NCBI GenBank assembly: GCA_963971425.1
Contig: OZ020523.1
Location: 20,193,105 to 20,257,104, forward strand
Direction: 5' to 3'
Length of the DNA: 64,000 nucleotides
Source of the DNA: Bryoerythrophyllum caledonicum
Taxonomy: Eukaryota; Streptophyta; Bryopsida; Pottiales; Pottiaceae
Each line of letters opens with the position of its first letter. Position 1 is the stretch's first letter. Positions 1 to 11,650 of the stretch are shown here, one piece after another. The position numbers and the translations under genes were made by a program. The notes beneath the pieces were generated by a model. It was given only the letters and a program-made list of their open reading frames with translations, searched no databases and had not been told where the DNA came from.

Positions 1-74
1 GTCTTGTTGAAACCTTGGGTGACTTTTCAATTATGCAAACATGGAGGTAGTGCTGCATCAAGTGCGAACATTAC

Positions 75-2820
75 CTGGCAGTGTCACGACAATCCAGATC
101 CGGGAAGAACCTGCACATGAATGTAAGAAGTGGAACGAGTCCATGAAATCCTCGCGAGCTCTGGTGGTGCGTCAAAACCTTGCAACAGATCCCCAGCACC
201 TGAACATCACAGCTTATAATCATCAGCACACTTGCACACATCATCAAACAGAAGAAGGAAAAAAAAAAAAGATTCACAGGATATCATCAAGAAAGGTCAG
301 AGATACTCTTATGACAATTGAGTTAACTCTGAAGTCACCCAAAGTTTCAATAAAGTACCGCTCTTCTTTTGGTTTACTATGGTACTCTTTCCTCACTCTT
401 CGTGGAAGAGCTTGGTGGTGTCTCACTAGAATCCTTCTATTACGTGTGGAAGAGCTTGGTGGTCTCTAAACTTAAGTTAGAAGTGGTTTTAGCCGCCTTG
501 GAGAAGGAAGGAGAGGTCATGTTGTAACATTAATCTCAGTCGCCTTTTTCCTCTTTGAGCTGATTATAGAATTTGTAGAAAAGAGGTCAAAACTCTGGAT
601 CACTTCGGAGAGAGTTACCTGGTTCCCACGTTGCCAGAGGCGCAAGCCGCTGTCGCCCTTGTCCTCTTCAACGCGCTTCCTCACATACATAGTGAGAAGC
701 TCCAGCAACCTCGCCGGGGGGATGTTAGGATTCTCAGCGATGCGCTCCAGCAACGGAAAGTAAGCCGGCAAATTCCGTGAGGGCCCGAGCTGCGGCAGCA
801 GATCCTCATTAAAAGTTCGCAGCAAATGCTCTCCCAACCCATGATGCACCTCGCACGCGAGCAGCTGGTCCAGCAGTTGCAGAATGCTCGGAATCAGGCT
901 CAGGATCCGGACCGCCATCCGCACCAGGACGAGCTGCACGGTGCCCAGGAGCGCCGCGGTCGTGGCCTGCGAGGTGAGGAAGCGGTGCAGCACGAAGAAC
1001 GCGATGCGCGTCTCGGTGCTGGAGCGCGGCAGCCACGTGAAGGACGAGAGGCAGAGCAGGCCCTCGTTCAGCACCTGGCTCGCGGCGTCCGCGGGCGCCG
1101 CGCCCATCTCCAGCACCTTGAAGATCCCTCCTCCGCCGCCTCCAGCTTCCAGGTGCGAAGCGCACTGCGCCAGCGCTGCGAGCTTCATCGCTTGCAGCGC
1201 GAGAGGGTCGTACATGCGAGGGTACAAACCTGCCGCGTCAATCTCTGTCGCCTGGTTTTGAAATCCGAGCAGCCAGTGCAGGCCCAGGAGGCGGACCGGC
1301 AGCGGTTGCTGGCTCTCCCTGCAGAACGTGGCGAGACGCTTCACTGTTTGGTGCTCCTCGCCTTCGAAGGCTTTGGGGAAGTGGGTGACGATGATGAGGA
1401 TGATGTGGATCATTACCGGGTTGTAGACGTAGAGGTGGCCGGCGACAATGGGCCGCAGGAGCGAGCCGTGCAGGTCCAGCGCCTTGGCGATGTTGAGGAA
1501 GCGCGTCGTGAACTCCAGCAGCGCAAACTCGGTCAGGAGGTCCAGGTGTTGGAGCAGGTAGGCCACCGCTCGCTTGAACTCTTTCACGCTTGCTGCACAG
1601 TAGAGGGATTAGTTAGGTAGAACAGGTGCATTCACGCGAGTTCACATGAGAAAAGCCATCGACAATCACACATTCCCAGGAGGTAACAACAAGGCTCAAG
1701 TTCACAAAATTTCAGGTCATCAACATTCGCAGATACATTCACAGGAGTTCACATCAGAGAAAGGTTACCAATACTAACCACAAGGTACACATTCACGGGA
1801 TCTCACATAAGAATAAGGTTATCAACATCCACACATATTCACCGACACATTCACAGACAAAATTCACGGACACAACATTCACGGACACAACATTCACAGA
1901 CACAACATTTACGGACACAACATTCACAGACACAACATTTACGGACACAACATTCACACAAACATTCAAAGACACATCGACGACATGCACACATGTTCAG
2001 AGGATTCCACGTCCTTACTTCTCACTGACACAACGTTCACAGAAACCATTACGAAAACGATGTCCATACCTGCATTCAGCTCCCTCGCCGGCACCACGCC
2101 CCCCTCTCCGACCAAAAACCCCGGCACCGAGAACGGCACAACCGGCACGGTGACCGCGAGAAATGCCCCACCTCCGCCGCCGCGGCCTCGCGCCGAGTAC
2201 ATCCAACACGCCATGTTGTGCAGCACCGCCAGAAACAGCAGCTTGTATGCCTGGCTCACGTGCGTCCTCTCGCTCTGGCAGAACGCGAACACATGACCGA
2301 CACAGAGGTGCAACAAGCCCGGGTGCGCCATCTCCAGCGCCTTCAGGCACTCGCACGCCGCGCCGCGTACGTGCCGGTCGATTGGGGAATTCGTCCTGGA
2401 GATGAACGCGAGCAGCGTCTCGATCAGGGCCTCGAACTGGGTGGTTGCGGCGTGGATCGCGTCCACGTCGATGGCGATGGCGGTGGTGGTGACGAGGAGC
2501 TGCTCCTTGAGGGCGAAGGTGACCGCGGCGCCGTCCACGGGCGTGTTGAGCAGGGACTTGAGGGCGTCGATGAGCATGGACATGGCAGCGGGCGTGCTGT
2601 CTTCGAAGAGGGCGGGCGCGTTCTCCTCCAGGAAGACGAGGAGGGGGGGCTTCAAGGGGAAGTCCTTCTTGGGGAGGCTCTGGAGCGCTTGGTCGAGGAT
2701 GGTGAGGCCGGGCCAGGCCGCGAGCCACTTGTGCTGGAGCGCGAGCGACGAGCGGAAGTCGTGAAAGAGCTGCTCCCAGTCGGCGAGCGAGAGCAGCTTG
2801 CCGCTGCCCTTCTCCGCCAT
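75..2820 (-). CDS. AP5B1: AP-5 complex subunit beta-1, 3' end beyond window
   Basis: Large beta-type subunit of the AP-5 adaptor complex, which acts in late-endosome sorting (family knowledge). Three exons read on the minus strand: 2820-2070, 1592-619 and 199-75. All have GT/AG borders and agreeing phases, giving about 617 residues of a protein usually near 1100. I recognise it by its similarity along the whole length to the plant AP5B1 family: the N-terminal LSLADWEQLFHDF, LLVFLEENAPALF, the helical-repeat stretch ending CQSERTHVSQAYKLLFLAV, and FFPDLDCRDTAR in the last visible exon. The start is the ATG at 2820, the first in the open frame, in an ACCATGGCG context. The remaining exons should lie to the left of position 1. 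The N-terminal exon is GC-rich, unlike the flanks. It is divergently paired with the PSF1 gene about 820 bp away. Confidence 0.9.
1840..1976. repeat. 15-bp minisatellite in AP5B1 intron 1
   Basis: About nine imperfect tandem copies of a 15-bp unit close to ACACAACATTCACGG, lying inside the 477-bp first intron of AP5B1. Related ACATTCACA fragments are scattered over the rest of the intron. It has no coding role, although it reads through as an open frame of repeated VNVVS on the minus strand. Confidence 0.85.
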
Positions 2821-3644
2821 GGTTGAATTTGTTTTGATGCGTCTGTGAACTACCTCGTCCTCAGAAGCTTACTTGTGATATCTACCATGCATCATCGCAC
2901 CATCCTCGTGGTTTTGCATGATCCGAACCCTGAGCTGCAATCCTGCAAGCTCCAAACCTCAGCTGCAGGATCCAAAACCTAAACTGAAATGCAATCTCCA
3001 AATCCTCGTCTGCAATCCTGCAATCTCCAAAATCCCTGAGCTGCTGCAATTCTGCAAGCTCAAAATCCTAGACTGCAATAGTGCAACCTCCAAAATCTTA
3101 AGCTCCAGGATCCAAACCCAACGCTGCAACCTCCAAGTCTTCAACTGCAATCCTGCAACCTTCAAACCCTAAGCGCCAATCCTGCTGCATTCTCGGAATC
3201 CTCACCTAATCTCCAAACCCTACACTGCAATCCTAAAATATTAAGCTCCAGGGTCCAAACCTTACCCTGCAACCTCCAAACCCAAATCTGCAACCTCCAG
3301 ATCCTCACCTAACCTCAAAGAATTAAACCGCTGCAATATTAAACCCTACCCTGCAATCTCCAGATCCAGCTGCAAAACCCGCTGCAACCCTGGCCTCTGC
3401 CCCGCCATCCACGGCCTCTCCGTCCCCATCCTCGACATAAGCTCACATCCACTACAACCATCGCCACAGAGACAACATTAACAACGACGACCACTCCACC
3501 CACGACGAGTCTTGCGGAACAAGAACACCACGGTTCCAACGTGGCACTGATCCTTGCTGAGAGAGGGGCTCGCTTGATGATGGGGTGATTTTGAGGTGGG
3601 TTCTTTGTTGGGATTTGGGCGTCCTCTGCATCCTCCTCGTCGTC
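2821..3644. promoter_or_regulatory. shared divergent promoter region of AP5B1 and PSF1
   Basis: The start codons of two housekeeping genes face away from each other over 824 bp, so this interval must hold both core promoters. About 2925-3420 is filled with a degenerate C-rich repeat built on CTGCAATCCTGCAA and CTCCAAACCCTA, with many CCCTAA-like steps. I see no clear TATA box for either gene. That the promoter is bidirectional is inferred from the layout only. Confidence 0.55.
2918..3420 (+). repeat. degenerate CTGCAATCCTGCAA / CTCCAAACCCTA repeat tract
   Basis: About 500 bp of imperfect repetition of CTGCAATCCTGCAA and ACCTCCAAAATCCT blocks with a period of roughly 25-35 bp. Short ORFs in it (for example 2918-3172) consist only of the repeat and are not genes. 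Confidence 0.75.
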
Positions 3645-5632
3645 ATGTTTGGGCGGACTGCAGCGCAGCTGGTGCGCGAGGTGGACAACGACGATCAGCA
3701 CATCCGCCGCTTCAATGTGCGTGTCTGCTGCTTTTGTTAAGGCTTTATGAGGGTTCAGGGTTTTCCGATGCGTTTGATAGTCGCGAGTTTGGACTCCGGG
3801 TTGTAGGGTTTAGGGTTTGGGGCCATTCTTTAAGACAGGGACCCTGACGATGGTTTAGGGTTTGGAGTGGTCTTTCATGAAGAAAGACAAAGAGCCTAAC
3901 TGACGATTGCTTGTGATTGCAGTATGACTTGTTCGACAAGGTCATTGCGGAGATTCAAGAGCACTTCCAGCAAGTGACGACGATCATGGAGTGAGTTCAT
4001 TTTCAGGGTTAGGGTTATGGCTAGTAAATCGATCGATGGTCAAAGTTTCTGCTAACAATTCGACAGTATATCAGAGGCATGGTTTGATTGCTTGCTTCAG
4101 GAAAATGCAGGGAGCGATTCCTCAACGTTAGGGTTATGGCGAAACGGATCGATGATGATGATAGAGCGTTCTTTTTTGCAGCTAATTTAACGAGGCACTA
4201 TGGTTATGATCTGTGATTGCTTCAGGAAAATGCAGGAAGTGAACGAGGACGGCGACTTCAACGCCGACGAGAACTACAACGGTGCTCTCATTCACCACCA
4301 AAGCATCCTCCGCAACAAGCGCTGTCTCTTAGCTTACATGTACGTCTAAGTGCCACAATATCTTTCTCGAGTTGTGAAAGTTGTGATGACAGAGTTCAGG
4401 GTGTGACTAGTTTGACGTGGTTTCCATCAGCTTAAAAGGGCTGTGTGTTCTCCACCACATTCTTCGAGATGACATTGTATAAATGCTGCGCTAGGTACCA
4501 CCGTGCAAACAGGTTGCAGCGCCTGAGATGGCAGCTGGGCGCCGTGCTGCCAGACGACGTGAAGGAGCTGTTGCATCCATCGGAGAAGGAGTTCGTCAAG
4601 AGCTATTCCGAGGCCTTGAGCTCGTACATGACAACATTGGACATCGATCTCACAGTTGTAAGCACATCTCACCTTGTTATCACTGACTACGTGAGTGAAG
4701 ATCGTTCCACCAGGTTTAGGGTTTAGGGTGTAAACTCAAGTTGTAACTAGTTTTTGAGAATGAAGAAGAAGAGTTCATGATATGTTACGACTACCCATGC
4801 TTATTATCATTAATATACTATCGATACATGTGATTGGATTGATTGTTTCATAGGATATTACTCCACCCAAGGACCCTTACATTCAAGTGAGAGTGCTGGA
4901 CAACATTGGCGAGGTGCTGTTGGGCGACCAGTCCACGTCCTTGGTGCGGAACTCCATCCATTTCGTGAAGCGAAGTGAAGCCGAGACGCTCATTTCACAG
5001 GTACAATTCTTCATTCTGCGACTGGTATCAAAAACCTTGTCTATGGTGAGCAATGAGCGTACTATACTGTGCATGAACCCTAAACCCTTTCCTGGCCTTT
5101 CACAGGTATTCATTTAATCTGCACAACTGATATTAAAATCTTCTGTGGTTATGGTGAGGAATGAGTGCAATTTCAATCTTTCCAGAGCCATTTTGTGCAG
5201 AAACCCTTAACCATAAGTAGGGTTGATGCACAAAATAGTTTGGTGCATAAACCCTAAACCCCAAACCTTGTGTGATTCTGGTGAGGAATTCTTGACAAGG
5301 AATGAGCGTAAGTGCTTTTCTTTCAGTTACCTGATCTTTCCGAAACAATATTGTGCATAAACCCTAAACCTTAGACCTTAAATTCTTGCATCTTGTTTAA
5401 GGAGGTCAACCCTAAACCCTCGCCTTCATAGCTTGTTTAGAGGAGTTTAACAGTTATGCTGAGTTTTATTCATCAAGCAAGTTAACCTAAACCCCAAACC
5501 TGGATTCTGTGGGCCTAGGTTCGGAGTTGAACCCCGAACCCTAAATCCTAAAACTCTAGCTTTCAAGTCTCAATGCTCACTAACTTGCATTTTTTGTTAT
5601 TACAGGGCCTGTTGGAGGAGTTCACAGGGTGA
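3645..5632 (+). CDS. PSF1: DNA replication complex GINS protein PSF1
   Basis: PSF1 is one of four GINS subunits in the CMG replicative helicase (nucleus, replication initiation and elongation). There are six exons: 3645-3716, 3923-3990, 4226-4339, 4495-4657, 4854-5000 and 5606-5632. Introns follow GT-AG, phases agree throughout, and the total is 591 nt (196 residues plus stop), the normal PSF1 size. Recognisable family blocks are MFGRTAAQLVREVDN at the N-terminus, YNGALIHHQSILRNKRCLLAY, LPDDVKELLHPSEKEFVKSY, DLTVDITPPKDPYIQVRVL and FVKRSEAETLISQGLLEEF at the end. The start is the first ATG and matches the family start. Intron 2 contains a copy of the exon 3 splice site, and intron 5 is crowded with AAACCCTA motifs. 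The gene looks intact. Confidence 0.95.
4005..4243 (+). repeat. tandem duplication of intron end plus exon 3 start in PSF1
   Basis: Two adjacent copies, about 4005-4122 and 4125-4243, share GTTAGGGTTATGG, ATCGATG and then GATTGCTTCAGGAAAATGCAGG. The second copy holds the acceptor actually used at 4225. The first carries a decoy acceptor followed by the first bases of exon 3, after which the frame would soon close. Confidence 0.7.
5070..5560 (+). repeat. cluster of AAACCCTA (telo-box-like) motifs in PSF1 intron 5
   Basis: At least seven AACCCTAA or near copies occur, at about 5079, 5203, 5250, 5358, 5408, 5488 and 5536. They are separated by unique sequence, so this is not a telomere array. 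The motif is the plant telomere unit and also the known telo-box regulatory motif. Its function here is not shown. Confidence 0.6.
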
Positions 5633-5644
5633 CTCAAGGAACAA

Positions 5645-6420
5645 AGGCGCTTTTGCTTTCATTGTACTTTATGTTTGATAGTGTAGAAAAGCTTTGAAAC
5701 TCTACTCTTTTTTTATATCTGCTGACTTTTGTTTGTACGCTTTTTACTTTTTAAAGAAATTCCTTTTACTTTTCAGCGAGATCCTCTTTTCGTAGTTTGG
5801 GGCATCCCTATTCTGTATGAAGTGATCACTCTGTATGAAGTGATCACTTTGTCTGTATGAAGTGATCACTTTCAGGCACTGCTTGCTGAACAAATTATTT
5901 TTCTACATTGTAGTGGTTTGGATGCAATGGATATCAATGGGTATGGCATTACATGGGTATCATTTAGGCATAACATAGGTAACACCTTTGCATTCTATGG
6001 GTATTGCTTAGGTAAATCTCTTGAATTTTTAAAAGTCTTAGAAATTCTCCATTTTGAATTAATTGTATATGAAACTAACTACTGCATAGAGTATAAAAGA
6101 GGAATTTGTATATCAAAGAAAGTTATATTGAATATATCACTCTCAGAAGTAGCTGTGCAGCTTGGCGGCTAGTGGTGTGACAAATCAATTGCAATGACGT
6201 TGTGATGAATTAGGCATAGTAGGCGACAATGTGATGAATATTGTGACCTGCAAAGCAACACAATATGAAGGCATGGTCATCATGTATGTAGTACTAGCCT
6301 ATATCGTCATGTATAGTAGTTTGCTCTTTGGTTACTATATCGATATTTCAGGTGTTCACAAGAAAAATAACTTTGGTTGTCCTCAATAGGATAAGGGTAG
6401 TCTCTGGTGACATGAAGATT
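5645..6420 (+). pseudogene. relic of sugar/H+ symporter (STP) 5' end, copy 1
   Basis: The stretch 6243-6370 reads as the N-terminus of a plant STP-type monosaccharide transporter: TQYEGMV, then YVVLAYIV, then LLFGYYIDISG, which corresponds to the family LLFGYDIGISGG loop. The upstream 5645-6240 is the former promoter and leader, because it aligns in order with 27028-27330 (for example GCTTTTGCTTTCATTGTA, TAGTTTGGGGCATCCCTA, TATATCAAAGAAAGTTATA, AAGCTGTGCAGCT-like). There is no start codon in frame and no further exons, so it is a truncated, dead copy. It begins directly after the PSF1 stop. Confidence 0.7.
5813..5870 (+). repeat. 18-bp tandem repeat, three copies
   Basis: CTGTATGAAGTGATCACT occurs at 5813-5830, 5831-5848 and 5853-5870, the first two perfectly adjacent. 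Each unit contains the palindrome AGTGATCACT. Confidence 0.9.
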
Positions 6421-8047
6421 GATTATAATATTAAATTACTAAATACAAAATACTTACAACGTCCACAATGTAATAAAATCTGTCTATCTACAAACTGTCA
6501 CTCCCTCAACACTGAACTCAACAATTTCAAATTTGAATGCATCAGACGATCATTACATCCGCAAAACGTTTGCATGAATTTTTAATATGCACATCACTCA
6601 AACTTCATGTTGTGTGAGGCATGCGATTCCTCAGTTTTTGGGCATTCCAGCCCTCTTCCTAGGCCTAACGGGTGGAATGTCTGTTGTTGTAAAGACATTC
6701 AGTAGATATTGCAAAAAATAGATTTATAATGAAAAGAGGGAATAGTAAATGGATAGGGCCGAAGGTGAAGATATGACTAGCGAATTAATCCTCAATTACG
6801 CAGTCATGTTTCATCCATCGACATCTTTATCTAAGAGGGTTTTTACTGCATCTTGTCACTAGCTTAGGGTTTAGAAATGTCCACGGCATGATTTCCTACT
6901 GATTTCAACAGTCCCTGGACCACGCATGTACCAACCGCTCTGACAAGCCAAAGAATCAAACCTAGACCGACGATGTACGACGAAATGTTTAGCTAGCCGT
7001 TAAAAGCTGTGGTTGATGACAATACTTGAACTCTAATGACATTTAAGCCATTATCTAACTCTTCAAAGATGAAAAAACCCATACAGAGTGCTATGGTATT
7101 TTAGTTTGTAATAAAAGTAAGAAATTTTAGTATTTGGGGTCAAGTTTGAGGGAGAAAAAAAGGGCAACTAGTAATATGTCATGGCATATGGCAACAAGGA
7201 AGATTAAGTGTCTCTTTAGGGGTTGGTAGTATAGTTTAATTGTTGGTTTAGCCTAAGGTGGGCCTAGTTTGGTTTGAATTAAGATTAGGAGAGTTTGGAG
7301 GTGTGAAAAGGGTTATTTTAGGATTGTTTTGGGGTGGTTGTAAGCCCAAGCTGCCCATGTCACCTTCATTCTTGTCAAGTTCAGATTTAAGTGTAGAAGG
7401 GAGAGTTGGAAGGGTGTGTAGTTGAAGGCCTTGTTGATGCTGGCCGTTTGCCATATAATACAAAGCTTAGTCACGGTTTCTTCTTTTCCTCTACTTTTCT
7501 GGACTAATTCTATAGGTATAGAGTAAAAAGGAGAGTTTTGATCTTCATTACTTGACAAGAATCTAGTTTTCAGTTGTTGAAATTTAGTGCTAGAGATTAC
7601 TTGTTGTGAAAAGAGACGTTGTGGACACTGTAGATGCGGTGGATGTATAGAGATCTGTAGAGGTTGTGGAGGTGTTGCAGAGGCGTGACAATAGCGGCAG
7701 CGGAAGGAGCATCAGCTGTTGCAGGGGCAGTAGTAGTGGAGCGTTAGAGGTTTTTCGAGCGCTTGTATTTTGAGGTATTTTGGAGTTGTTATCGGAGTTA
7801 CAATGTTGATAGAAGGAATTTTGGGAGAGACGAAGTTGACTTTGCAGGTAAAGGTGACTCGACAAGATAAGTGACTCGGCGGGTAGTAACTATGTAATAC
7901 TTACAGCCATGTAATAGTAATTGAGAAGTTACTATAGTGTAATAATATCTAGACAATTACTGTGAGGATAAATAGTAACTCACTTATTGTGGCAGTTACC
8001 GGGTAGTAATAGGAGGTCTATTGCTATTGTAAAAATTAACCAGGGGC
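6421..8047. other. gene-free AT-rich spacer left of the Ty3/gypsy element
   Basis: No coding stretch is supported here. The minus-strand ORFs at 7248-7865 are short and low in complexity. The right part, from about 7130, may contain the left LTR of the Ty3/gypsy element, but I could not match it to a partner on the right side. Confidence 0.5.
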
Positions 8048-8233
8048 TTGAAGGTGAAAGGCATTTTGAGCGACCAGACATTCCGAGCAACAGAGCTCCC
8101 AAGCTCCACGGACTACTCATTGCTTTATTCAACAACCTCTAACTGGATTCTACTAGCCTTGGTAACTTTCTACTCATTGCTTTGTTTCAAGAATGGTTTG
8201 TTGCATGCACATCAAACTATGATATTTTATTAG

Positions 8234-9600
8234 TTGATGGTACAAACACGTAAGAAAAACTACGGGTCATCAAAGTATTCATCGGTATCCGATAAGGTAT
8301 ATTTGGAGGACATTGAAGACGAAGAACTTGAAGAAGGTGCATATACGCCCTTCTTTGCGGTTGATCCAACTAAACCTTTGGTGTTAAGTGTCTTTGACAA
8401 CGTGGATGACCACGGTGGTGGATCCATGGTTCGAGATCGATACTCAGGAAGGGCTGAAGGTGTAGCCTACAATGGTTGAAAGACCAGATTTCGATCATGG
8501 CGAAGAACAATGAATCAACGTAACCCGTTGTTTAATGATTGGTAGGCCTTCGAGCAATTGCCAAACCATTTGAAATTTGAGGCATTGCAAGCATATGATG
8601 TGTGGTTTAAAGACCACATAGAAGATCTTGATGTTGTTGAAGACTACTGGACGCGGCGCGTGGAGTTGGTTACAACATTGAAGGAGGGTGCTGCTATTCC
8701 TGCAACTAGAGCATTGGATGATGATGATGAGAAAGTCTCTACAGGTGGAGATGTAGCATGGACAATAAGGCTTCAAGGTGCAACAACAAGAGCTCGTAGG
8801 GCTAGAAAGATTGCTACCTCAGGGACAACAATTACATTCATATCCAGATTGTCTAGAGCATTCACAAAGGCGATAGCCACTATTGGACCTCCGCCTTATT
8901 TTGATCCGTAGGTATTCTTTCAACACTTGGAGGTTGAATTTGGTGGGATAAGACGAGATTGTATGTGCCACATTCAAGATTTCAAAAAGGAAGTTAGAGA
9001 TACTCCAAGTATTATGTATGCATGCCTTGCAAGGTTTGCTTGTGAAAGTAGAGATGCATTTACAGAGCGACAACTGGAGGAGATTTATATGGAAAAACAA
9101 GACAAGAAGATCCGAGAGATGGCATATTCTCACATGCTGTTGTTGAATGGAGGTCGAGCCACCTTAGATCAAGCATTTGCAATAGTTTAGCAATTTGACC
9201 GAGGGTTGTGTGTAGAAGAAACTCGAAGGTTATCATCAATTATGACAACAACAACAACAAGTCAACCTAAGGCTGCTACTGGAGGTTCAAATAAAGGCCA
9301 TGCAAATCCAAAGCCATCTAAGCAAGTTGCAATGGCTGCAGAAGAGGCAACACCTATAAATCCGCATGTAAGGTGTTGGAGATGTGGAGAATTGGGCCAT
9401 AGTAAGAAGGATTGTCCAAAGCCTTCTGATAGTACATATGGTGTAAGTGGAAGGAAAGGAAAAATAGCTGACAAGGGTCAACAAACAAAGCCACAAAAGT
9501 CAAGGCAAGTCTGTAGTTATCGTTTTGGTTGGATTGGAAATAAACCCAAAGCACCAAATCAATATAGGTGGATTCGTTCGCGGGGAAAGATTGTTTATAT
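8234..9600 (+). mobile_element. gag region of the Ty3/gypsy fossil
   Basis: Gag-like acidic N-terminal part, a helical capsid-like middle, and a CCHC zinc knuckle (CWRCGELGHSKKDC) near 9374-9415. A second knuckle-like C..C...GHT...C pattern lies at about 10301-10355, beyond an inserted block. Fossil, not functional. Confidence 0.75.
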
Positions 9601-9606
9601 GAATGC

Positions 9607-10297
9607 CACTATGTTATTGTCACGATTGATTACACACTTGCGTCCTAACTTCTCTTAACAATTATCAACACTCAATCACTCTCTCTTACATCACTCTAAA
9701 CCTAACATTTCCAATTCTCTTCCTTCATGATCTCATAATCATGTCAATTTCTATTTTCTTCACTGTAATCACAGTACAGTATACTCAATTATACGTGATT
9801 ATCTTCCCGTAATCACTTTCAACAACCAATCCTTTCACAGAGATTACAATCTCTTCACTTTCATAATTCCATTCTCTAACTTTTCTATCGTCACAATTCT
9901 CACACAATGCTCATAAACTTCATCTCCAATCACACAATCACAGTTCTTTAACTCCAATTCCATTCATACTTAATCTTAATCACAATCCTACAAAAGAAAA
10001 TAACAAAATCAAAAGAAACAAAGAGGTAGCACCAAGCTTGCCCCGGCTTACGACTATCACAGTCTGGCCCCGAATCCATCTTCCACAAAGTCTTTATCCA
10101 AAAAAAACCGAACCTAACTTCCAGATTCCAAACGTCACATGAGTTTCCGCTTTTTAACCAACTTTTCACATAACTTCCCAAACTTACCAGTAAACTACAA
10201 AACTAACTTGCTAACTTCCGAAACTAACCAATTCTAATCCGCATGTGAACACAAAAACTAATTACACATTCTACAAAGTCTACCAATTCTCCCCCTA
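9607..10297. mobile_element. possible insertion inside the gag fossil
   Basis: About 690 bp of C/A/T-rich, G-poor sequence of different composition separates two zinc-knuckle-like parts of gag. A short AATGC occurs on both sides (9602-9606 and 10298-10302) and could be a target-site duplication. The block contains no ORF and I do not recognise its family. TGTCACG at 9618 resembles the start of many plant LTRs, but no matching end was found. Confidence 0.35.
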
Positions 10298-11199
10298 AAT
10301 GCTCTCATCCTACTTGTAGACATATAGGGCATACTTAGGCTCAATGTTCGATTAAGAATCCATAGTTGAGGCCTCAATCTTTTCAACCACAAGACAGTGG
10401 ATCAACCACTATAACTAGTACTTTCGAGGCACGTATAGGAGAATTGCAAAATAGCTTGGCTTTATTACTTGCAACAACAACTAAACAAGCACCTGCATCC
10501 TCCGAATCAAGACTAGCACATAGTGCTTCCCAACATCCAGGATATGATAGATTTGAATATGGAGTCCAAGGAGAGCTGATGGTAGCTGCAACAACAAGAT
10601 CACAGCTGAAGACACAATCAGAGGCATCAGACATACGTTGAGATCCTGTGTTGGTTGATAAAGTGCACGCTACAAAGGACCTGCAGACAATATTCGACAA
10701 TTACGATTGTCCTTTACATTTGGTCTTGCAGATGCAGCAATCAAACCACTTCACGATCAAAGTCCCAATAGGAACTAAACGTATGTGGAGGAAGACATGG
10801 TTAAGAAATTGGCACTCAAGGTATTAGAGATTCCATTGTTTTCAGCCATCCAACTACAAAGTTTAAACTTTGATGCAGCTATGGTCTATCACATGGCTGG
10901 AAAGTTAATGCAAGATAAAGTGCAATTACCTACCAATGTGGCTATGAAGGAGTTAGAAGAGTCTATTGTGACTGAAGATACAAAAGGTGAAAAGAAACAA
11001 ACTGCTATTGAGGCAAATGATGCACTCAGATGCTGAAAGAGGTAGAAGAAGGATCCTCCTTTGGTAGTAGAATTTGATAGTGGCCTACATTTGAATGAGA
11101 ATCCTCTTGATTTGAAAGAGGATATGAAGGTTGTTACAAGCTACTTGGCTGATATTTGTGCTAGGGCAACTTGTGAGCGTTTGTAGATGAAGCCCGGGA

Positions 11200-11650
11200 T
11201 GGTTAAATTGGCCAATTTTGGCCATGTATTCTTAGTGGCCAGAGGTAATGGTTCTAGAGTGTATCTACAAAAGGTTTTGCTTGATACATGGGCTCAATCA
11301 ATTATGGTGGGGAAGAACCTAGCAGAGAGGGTGGATATTAAGGAATGAGACTTTGATCCATGCCCATTTATAATTGCAGCATCTCTAGGGGCACAAAACT
11401 TCCAACATGGCTTACAAAAGAATCTTTAAGGCTCCAATTCAAGATGAGCAACGATGCATACACTCACATATTTGTAAGATGTGTGATCATCGGTGCTACC
11501 ACGTACAATATACTTTTAGGGCAACAAGCATTGTACCCTATCGGTTTTGGTCATGTTGTTGGACTTAGGAGGCATGGTTTAAACCAGGTTAATCTCAAAG
11601 AGATGGAAGGAAGGAAATACTTCCTGTCACCTTTGATGCGACTGCAGGCC
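11200..11650 (+). mobile_element. protease region of the Ty3/gypsy fossil
   Basis: A retropepsin-like stretch with an active-site-like LLDT at about 11279 and the following TYNILLGQQALYPIGF block near 11500, as found in Ty3/gypsy proteases. It lies between gag and reverse transcriptase as expected. Fossil. Confidence 0.6.

Noticed and set aside
1793-1990. Repeated VNVVS protein on the minus strand
   Set aside because: Translation of a 15-bp minisatellite inside an AP5B1 intron.
2015-2826. Long ORFs on both strands over AP5B1 exon 1
   Set aside because: Shadows produced by high GC content; only the AP5B1 frame matches a family.
5070-5560. Interstitial telomere array
   Set aside because: The AAACCCTA motifs are dispersed single or double copies separated by unique sequence.
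9607-10297. CACTA-type insertion, because the block starts with CACTATG
   Set aside because: The other end does not read CATAGTG or any inverted match, and the block is too small and non-coding to judge.
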